A stretch of DNA of 64,000 bases from Ilex aquifolium (Eukaryota; Streptophyta; Magnoliopsida; Aquifoliales; Aquifoliaceae): the NCBI GenBank assembly GCA_951799425.1, contig OX637402.1, positions 2,818,001-2,882,000 of the forward strand, written 5' to 3'. A program made the translations under genes and the position numbers. Below are positions 57,481-64,000 of this stretch, in pieces (position 1 is the first letter of the stretch; each line of letters starts with the position of its first letter). Below the pieces are notes generated by a model. That model did not search any database. It saw only the letters and a program-made list of their open reading frames with translations, and was not told the origin of the DNA.

Positions 57481-58267
57481 CATTGGCACATCTTTCTTAT
57501 TAAGATAACCCTCAAGCCATTCGATTGTGTCGTGATCAAGGTGATTTGTGGGTTCATCCAAAAGTAACAAATCTGGATCCTGCAAGGATCACATATTTTC
57601 AACAATCAACCACAAACAGTTAAATTCTCTAACACATCTAACAAATTTAACCAACCAAAATATTTCTAATATGGTTCAAACAACATACACAAGAGGTATT
57701 GGGTGTTTCACTAGAAAAGATTATAATATCAAGAGGCACTATTTTGCTCATAGTTGTGTTATTTCCACCAATGTAGCACTTCTTCCATTATCACTACTCC
57801 CAAGTCAAGTAAATCAACATCAAAAAAATTAATTGAGCAAGCACAATTTAGTGGCGACATCGAATTTCAGTCTATATTCATATTAATGCCTTTTGGAAAT
57901 AACACAACATTATCAATTTGCTAAGGAAATGACAAGCAACAATTTGTTCTCACACCATTTTCTTATTATGAATTCGAATTTTGCAAAAGCATCTCAAAAA
58001 AAAAAAAAAAACAAATACAAATATACTTATGCATCCATAAACTCAAATATTCTGAAACTATCAGTCAAATTATTCAAACAAAATAGGAAGTTAAAGCACA
58101 ATGATATACCTAAAGAAAAATCTTCCCAAGTGACATTCTCATCTGCCACCCACCACTAAATGATGCCACCAATTCCAAATCAGACTTCTGAACCTTCTCT
58201 AACCTTTCAGCTATCTCCATTTCCTTCTTAAATGAGCTCATAAACTTCTCTCTCACTGTCTTATTAC
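57481..58267 (-). pseudogene. ABCF5-like (GCN-type ABC protein) gene fragment
   Basis: There are two exon-like blocks on the minus strand. 58110-58267 encodes TVREKFMSSFKKEMEI, RLEKVQK and the ABC signature region ASFSGGWQMRMSLGKI. 57481-57579, after an intron with a clean CCTTGCAG acceptor, encodes [15 protein letters not shown] (Walker B) and TIEWLEGYL. This is the first ATP-binding cassette of a soluble ABCF protein, a family linked to translation and ribosome functions. Between EKVQK and the signature about 55 residues normally present are missing, and the codon before the intron is TAG where the family has Gln. Nothing follows after DVPM. It is a broken fragment. Confidence 0.8.
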
Positions 58268-58561
58268 CTAAGACCATGCAAGAGAAGGAAAGACAAGAAT
58301 ATCTTTTAGCAAAACCAATTACAAAATGCAAAGCAAACTGTTTTAGAACAGACCATGGAGTTGCAGAAAACACGCAGCATTAACTATTGTCAAAACCTTT
58401 ACTGTCAGAAGAAAAATTCTTAGAAACACCAAACCTTATTACATAAGCATAATAGTTTTCTTCCTTAGCAAAGGTATTTTCCTCTGGTCTTCACTCAATA
58501 ACATATCAAAGTAGACAACATATCAAAGTAGGAACATGTAAGAGACAAAGTCCCGATGTAA

Positions 58562-59250
58562 TTTCATGATGAAGTTCACTCTAATTCGAAAGGAGATGAA
58601 GCTGTGGAGATGTTGACTTGTGTTTGGGAAAATTTTGTTTCTGAAGGCGATGAGGAGGTAATTGGAGGAGCAGCGTGTACAACATTGACGGTGAATTTAA
58701 TGTTAGAGTAGTCACGGTTTCTGAACTCTTTTGCCTTCAATTGAATGACATATTCATTGTTGGTTGTTAGAAGTCCAAGGCTATTGATAGAGACTTCGTC
58801 ATCTTGGGCAGAGATAAATATTGTTTATATAAAAGTTGAGAAAATAATGTGATTGAGAAAATAATAGAGAATTTACCTCTGTGGAATTTGCATGAGTTGT
58901 TCAGCTGTGAATGAAAAAAATTTGCTTGCTTGATTTGAGAATGTCGTAACAGTTATTGAGTCGGAGTTAACATGGAGGTCGATTTCAAACATACATTTGT
59001 AGAAATATAGGTGTTAATCAATATATTTTGCATGTACTTGAGGGAAAAAAAACTAATGCTACATACTAAAAAGAACATTTAATATACTTTCATCGACAAT
59101 GCAAACCTCTTCAATTGTACCAACTTCTACACAAGCTTCCAATTTTGCCAAGTCCAAAATAATTGCAGTTCTATCATTTTTTTCAAAGAACTCCCATACA
59201 AGAACAACAAAAGAATTATTTCCCAAAGATTTGAAATTTTAAAAGAAATA
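58562..59250 (-). pseudogene. Replication protein A-like (OB-fold) gene fragment
   Basis: Probable exons on the minus strand: 59120-59250 (FVVLVWEFFEKNDRTAIILDLAKLE); 58877 to about 58985 (FEIDLHVNSDSITVT, FSFTAEQLMQIPQ, then a GTAAAT donor); and 58562-58802 after a 74-bp intron (VSINSLGLLTTNNEYVIQLK to FELE and a TGA at 58562). The pattern resembles plant RPA70-like single-strand DNA-binding proteins, which are also carried by plant Helitrons. The N-terminal exons were not found. Whether it is expressed is unknown; I treat it as a fragment. Confidence 0.5.
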
Positions 59251-59645
59251 AACCATCACAACAAAGATGCTAAAAATAAATGAGATCTAAGTTCATCAGG
59301 CTATTGCTCTGGCTTTACAGCTTTTCAGTGAGGGAAATCAAAATTCACCTTAGTAATGCTTAAACCCAGATAAGAATACTAAAAGTTTTGCAACATTTAT
59401 TTTCTAAGAAATTGAGCTATACTTATTTGATAAAGATAAAAAATAACATCAATCAGTCATTAAGGACCAGAAAACTGATCCAAAATTCTGAACTTGAAAG
59501 AAAACATGGCAACGATATGTTTGCTTTAAAAAGAGTTTTACATTGGCTTTCCAGAAATTATGAATAATGTCGGCATACCTGAGAGTTGAGAAGTATGAAT
59601 CTTTGGAATTTTGTATTTCTTTCTCCGGCTCATGGATATGTTTTT

Positions 59646-60193
59646 GGGTTAATTGCATTAGAGGTCCCCAAAGTATGGGGTTTGTCTCATTTTGGTCCCC
59701 AATGTTTCAATTGCATCATTTTGGTCCCTAAAGTATTGAATTTGTTTCTATATGGTCCTTCAAGCAAACAACATCCAGATTGCTAACGATTTTTTTATCA
59801 TAAACTTATCACGCAATACCTAAATATGGACAAAAAATAATTTTGATAACTCTTAAATAAAATTTGGGTAGCTCTTAACAAAACATGTGTAATATGGGTA
59901 ACTTTTGACCAAAATTTAGATAGCTCATTATCAAAACTGTATAATTTGAGTAGCTATTTAACAAAAATTTGAGTAAAAATTTAGTCAAAAATTATCTAAA
60001 TTATTTTTTGTCCATATTTAAGTATCACGTGACAAGTTTATGATAAAAAATCGTTAGCAAGCTAGACACTGTCAGCTTGATGGACTATATAGAAACATAT
60101 TCAATACTTCAGGGATCAAAATGATGCAATTGAAACATTGGGGACTAAAATGAGACAAACTTCATACTTTGGGGACCTCTAGTGCAATTAATC
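59646..60193. mobile_element. Mutator-like MITE with long terminal inverted repeats
   Basis: A 548-bp element whose ends (GGTTAATTGCATTAGAGGTC left; complement on the right) pair over about 100-150 bp with a few mismatches. A 10-bp direct duplication ATATGTTTTT flanks it (59636-59645 and 60194-60203), as for Mutator superfamily insertions. The middle is AT-rich and non-coding. Confidence 0.85.
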
Positions 60194-60203
60194 ATATGTT
60201 TTT

Positions 60204-60779
60204 TCAATAACTTGTACTTTGGCTATTCACCGAATAGTGGAGTTGGCAATGTCTTTGACTGATAAATTTTTTCAAATCCAATCAACTTGATTCCTTTAAT
60301 GAAAGAATTGTTGTTGAAAGTCCATCTCCTCTTTGTTCTTATCATGATGCATTTTGGTTCTCTGTCTTACTATACAATTCTCCTACAATGTTTTTTGCAC
60401 CTTTTTAGCCATCACAACAATCTGTTATTTGACAATTGTGTTCTTTAACTACATCAACTGCTTATTATCCTCACTCATTTGCTTCATTTGGCTTACGAAT
60501 ATCTCCTGGTACGACCTAATACCAAATTTCAATTTTGATTTTATAAGATCTAAACACTTACTGTAGGAGGACACCAAAGGGAAGAATGATAAACATTAGG
60601 CCGCCTTTGAATCAAATAACAAGTACTAATTTTCCTATGAGCAATAGTCCACAAAAGGCAAGCATTTTAGTCATCCACAACATAAAAGGGAGTTCAAAAA
60701 GGGAGGTAAGTGGATCATTAATCAAACCATAAAACCTCCCCTTTTTGTTAACTTCTCATAAACCCCAAATGGGGCCCAT
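60204..60779. other. Unassigned DNA between MITE and plastid relic
   Basis: No gene recognised. The minus strand at about 60400-60520 reads like a Gln/Met-rich coding relic (SQMKQMSEDNKQLM) with stops, possibly an old exon. The plastid match may extend into its right end. Confidence 0.3.
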
Positions 60780-61115
60780 AGCGGTTATGGAACCAATTCC
60801 TATAAAGATGAAACTCATATAAGACACAGAAGAATAGGCTATACTTTTTTTTTTAAATTACGTTAGCCGGGAGATATTAAAGCAACATAGATTATTTGTA
60901 TTGTGCCTACTATTATTAACCAAGGAGAAAAAATAGAATGAGCATGAGTTAATAATTCCATATTGATTCGAATCAACCCATATGCTCCCATTTTTAATAA
61001 GATTCTGGCTAGGAGCATACAAGTACTGTAATGTGATTCTCTGTGGGTATCTGGTAACCATATATGTAGGGGTATAATCGGTGATTTGACATCAAAAGCA
61101 ATATAAAAATCCAAT
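60780..61115 (-). pseudogene. ndhD: Nuclear copy of plastid ndhD (fragment)
   Basis: The minus strand reads [50 protein letters not shown] and IVGTIQIIY, then, after a stop and a frame change, AYSSVSYMSFIFIGIGSI. This is the central part of the NdhD membrane subunit of the plastid NADH dehydrogenase-like complex. The stops, the frame change and several radical substitutions show an old transfer of plastid DNA to the nucleus. It does not encode a functional protein. Confidence 0.85.
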
Positions 61116-62087
61116 ATATAATATTATTTCCAAGGCCACAGAATACGACGCCTTATTTTTGAGTCAATGGCTACCCCCAAAACCCAACAACAATAAAACG
61201 AAGCACACCATTGTTGATGCCAACTTTAAGTAGTGCAAATTCCTAAAGTTGTCGCATGGCTCACTCACTTGAACTTTGATGAATCCATTGTGTTGCCTTA
61301 GCTGGTTTTGGGAGTCAAGAAAAGGGTATAATACTGTTTCCATGCCTTTTTGTTTTTGGCAAGGGGTAAGGGGTCGTGCATGGACAAACACTGCCACTTC
61401 TTCTCCAGGCCATCACTACCTTAAGTGAAAATTGAACATAAATATACACAAAGATTCTTGGAAAACTGGCTGGAAATTGCAACATCCAATACCCATTATT
61501 GGAAAATTATGGCAGGATAAATCAAGAAGAATTCGCGACCATATTCTTTTTTTTAGAGAGAGAGAGTTGTACGTTCTTGAGTTAGCATGAGCTGATGAGT
61601 GGATGACACCCAATTACACTCCAGTGTCACATTTTTCTTTAAAGTGAAATTAATTCTTTGTGTCATAGTGATATAAGCGTGCATTTCATTTGTCCCAAAT
61701 AACATAAGAACAAGATATCAAGTATGAGTTGCATGGACTTTAATTGAATTGATTTAGTTTTGAAATCCCAAGTTCGTAGTATGCAAGATTATAGTACATG
61801 GATTATTATTCTTTTGTTTCACTTCCAGACTTCAAGTTTAATCCATGGAATTGAAACAATGCAGTCCGAAGTTTTCCCAATTAACAAGTCAGTGCAGTTG
61901 GGAAAGAAAAAAAATCCCATATTTTTTGTGAAATTCCTGATAAAAACTCAAATTTATGAATCATTCGTCACTAAATGCAATTCAAAGATAACAAAATCAA
62001 AAGGAAAAGAAAGACAAAGATAGAGAAAGAGTGTAGAACAAGGCAATCAACTGATAATTAACAAGAAAAGTCAAAGTAAAGCCAAAC
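61116..62087. other. Unassigned DNA, possibly intron of the TEX2-like fragment
   Basis: No coding homology found. A GA run at 61553-61566 is on the plus strand. If the exon at 62088 belongs to a former gene, this would be its first intron and downstream part. Confidence 0.35.
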
Positions 62088-62282
62088 CTGTTTGTTGTAA
62101 ACAAAGGGATCGAGTTCATTCAGTCCTACTGAAGATTGCAATATAGTAGACTTCGCTTCTTCTTTTACTAATTTTCAATTGAGTCACAGAATTATAAAGA
62201 GAATTCCGAGAGCTTCAGCCGCTAAAATTGTCATCGCGCTGACAACAAACCCAAAAAATAGTGTCATCAAGGACAACAACAT
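62088..62282 (-). pseudogene. First exon of a TEX2-like (SMP-type) membrane protein, with two stops
   Basis: From the ATG at 62282 the minus strand reads MLLSLMTLFFGFVVSAMTIL and AAEALGILFII, a membrane segment. It continues in the same frame, after two TGA codons, with KLVKEEAKSTILQSS, GLNELDPFVYNKQ and a GTTTGG donor. Plant TEX2-like lipid-transfer proteins begin with such a membrane anchor followed by basic residues. Both TGAs sit where Arg (CGA) is expected. No second exon was found. The assignment rests on resemblance and is moderate. Confidence 0.45.
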
Positions 62283-62550
62283 GGCGATTACTTTGCCTTG
62301 AAATTGGCACTTTCCAATCCCAACCCAACTATTTCACACTCACATTCTTATCAATACCACAATCCAAAGTCAGAGTAGCAGTTACAAACGATGAATTCGG
62401 TTCCCATATGATATTACTCATAGGATACTATAATAAATCAGAAAGGATTTTAACAACGCATGATTAGAGAGAATCAAAAATTCGAAGAATCAAGTTCTCA
62501 TCACAAGTAGGTCTTCGATTTTCTTCCTTTCGCCTTCCAGGTGCAGTCCA

Positions 62551-62552
<2 letters not shown>

Positions 62553-62590
<38 letters not shown>
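62553..62590. repeat. (GA)n microsatellite
   Basis: About nineteen GA dinucleotides. On the minus strand it is a CT run about 270 bp upstream of the TEX2-like ATG, a common position for CT repeats in plant 5' leaders. Confidence 0.95.
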
Positions 62591-62594
<4 letters not shown>

Positions 62595-63339
62595 CTTACA
62601 TAATTAGTTTGTAATTGATCTGAGGTGGTGGAGATAGAGGAAAGAGAGAGAGTAGATAAGAGTTATAGATAAGACGGCGGTTGAATCTTGTGTATGTGGA
62701 AGCAGCGGGAAAGAGAAAGAAAGGAAAGAAAGTAGGAGGTGGAAGCACATCAAGGACGTCAAACTCTCTCTTTTATAAGAGTTATAGATAGGATATGGGA
62801 AGAAAAATCTTCTTGAATTAAACAAGAAACCTTTGTTAGATCATATTTGTAATTGACTAATTTTGTGGAGTCTATTGTAAAATCTCAACCTATTCCATGG
62901 TCATGATGCTATCAAGTTCAAGATCTGAAAGCGTCATTAAAGGGAGGAGATCAAGCATCAAAGCTACATCATTCAACCTCCTATGCACCTTCATGCTTAG
63001 GACAAAAGTAATGGCCTATATACCTAAGATGAACCCTTGGTTAATTTAACTTAGGATGATTAGGATGAAAATAGGGTTCGAAGCAATCAGATTATGAATC
63101 CTATGTAATTTTAAAATAAAAACTTTTCTAAACTATTTTGTATTTTGAAAACATAGTTTGAGTCACAATTGGACCCCTCTTTGAGGGACACCATTTAGTG
63201 CTCAAGAGGACAAATTTTTGCATGATTTTCTGCTTAAAAATCTATAGGGGCCGATCTATGTTCGCTAGCCTTCTCTAGAGTGGTCTTTTTATCACTTAGG
63301 GAAGGAAATGGGAAAAGGCCATGGAAGGCAGTACAGGGT
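62591..63339. other. Unassigned DNA, perhaps former promoter region
   Basis: It contains further purine-rich stretches (62640-62740) and no recognised gene. A direct repeat, AAGAGTTATAGATA, occurs at about 62657 and 62776. Confidence 0.35.
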
Positions 63340-64000
63340 TTTCTCTATGCGCTCGCTCGAGTGGTGCCCATGGTCGCTCGAGTGGTGCCTACCTTAGTCG
63401 TGTTTGAAACGTTATTTTCACTCTAGTGACAACTGCCGTATGATCACCCTCCTAGCGATAAATAGGGAGATTTTTGTCCACATCTAGGTTAAGCCTCTTG
63501 TACTTTTTTGAAGATAGAAAAACTATATTTCAACCTTAAAAGCTTCCACCATAACTTAGATCCCTAAGGTCCTAAAGGCTACCACTAGAGATTCTACCAA
63601 ACCTCACAAATTGGAGTTGAAGATCTTGTTTGTGATATACACATTGGTGTGTGCAAACCGAGAGTCTTGGGTGCGAAGCCTTGAAGATTATTCAAGGTCT
63701 AACCGAACCGTGCGGTTGGGGAGTTCAAGTGAAGCAGGCCATAATATCGACGGAAGGCCTTTGGCAAAGAGATCTATGAATGAAAGGAGCATCTAGCCAT
63801 GTGGATTGATTGAGGAATAAGTTTTGAGTACTTGTAGATTGACTTTGGGCCTAGTGGGTGAGGCTTTGGTGAACCGAGAACGTTTCTCGCGGTTTTTCTT
63901 GAGAAGGGTTTCCACATCAACAAATCACTTGTGTTATTTTATCGCTTTTACATATACACTTGTAATTTGATGCACACGTGCACACTAGGTGTTTGATGAA
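63340..64000 (+). repeat. LTR-like repeat family X, copy 2 (cut by the window end)
   Basis: Collinear with 8860-9590 in the same orientation: two CTCGAG motifs (63356, 63377), a TATA-like GATAAATAGGGAG (63458), and CACAAATTGGAGT (63605). It is clearly diverged from copy 1. The sequence continues beyond the window. Confidence 0.7.

Noticed and set aside
61164..61397. Minus-strand 77-codon ORF next to the ndhD relic
   Set aside because: It does not read as plastid or known nuclear protein and has no supporting signals.

Overview
The window is repeat-dominated nuclear DNA from a flowering plant, probably a eudicot. The evidence is Ty3/gypsy and Ty1/copia elements of plant-specific clades, PBS sites matching plant initiator-Met and Asp tRNAs, a degenerate Au-type SINE, a decayed nuclear copy of plastid ndhD, and pieces of plant-type ABCF, RPA and TEX2-like genes. 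I see no intact host gene. The nesting and density suggest pericentromeric or otherwise heterochromatic DNA.

Layout. 1-0.74 kb: unassigned DNA with a compound microsatellite. 0.74-8.79 kb: a minus-strand chromovirus (element A) with gag, protease, RT, RNase H, integrase and a chromodomain-like tail in one reading frame, broken by seven stops and no frameshift. 8.8-9.8 kb: a plus-strand, probably copia-type LTR (family X) whose sister copy runs off the window end (63.3-64 kb). 10.6-42.6 kb: a 32-kb cluster of one Athila-type family. It holds element 1 (gag-protease only, 10.6-19.8 kb), a tandem array of LTR-only units with a 1784-bp period (19.8-26.9 kb), a diverged LTR with its own 3' region (27.2-29.7 kb), and element 2 (29.7-42.6 kb). 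Element 2 has a nearly intact pol, a third ORF with its own candidate promoter, and a rearranged 5' end in which gag and an LTR are inverted. 42.6-46.0 kb: a truncated copia element on the minus strand. 46-49.8 kb: mostly unassigned, with a SINE and a short tandem repeat. 49.9-57.06 kb: a plus-strand Tat-like element (LTR, PBS, broken gag, RT fragment) interrupted by a second, deleted chromovirus (element B). 57.4-62.3 kb: minus-strand gene fragments (ABCF5-like, RPA-like, TEX2-like), a Mutator-like MITE and the ndhD relic.

How it works together. In the Athila family the autonomous type encodes gag-PR-RT-RH-IN as one polyprotein, followed by a small Cys-containing ORF, an ORF3, the polypurine tract and the LTR. 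Element 1 keeps gag-PR and the small ORF but has lost RT, integrase and ORF3, so it would need enzymes supplied in trans. The LTR promoter consists of a 34-bp hairpin motif next to a TATA box. A copy of that hairpin, inverted and again next to a TATA box, lies upstream of ORF3 in element 2.

Most notable points: (1) the LTR-only tandem array with a uniform junction linker; (2) the probable internal promoter of ORF3 built from the LTR hairpin motif; (3) the inverted gag-LTR segment with an 8-bp microhomology at one edge and an apparent tRNA-Asp-like join at the other; (4) a conserved small Cys-containing ORF of unknown function; (5) short GC-rich palindromes repeated in the LTRs of several unrelated element families. 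All comparisons were made by eye; no searches were run.
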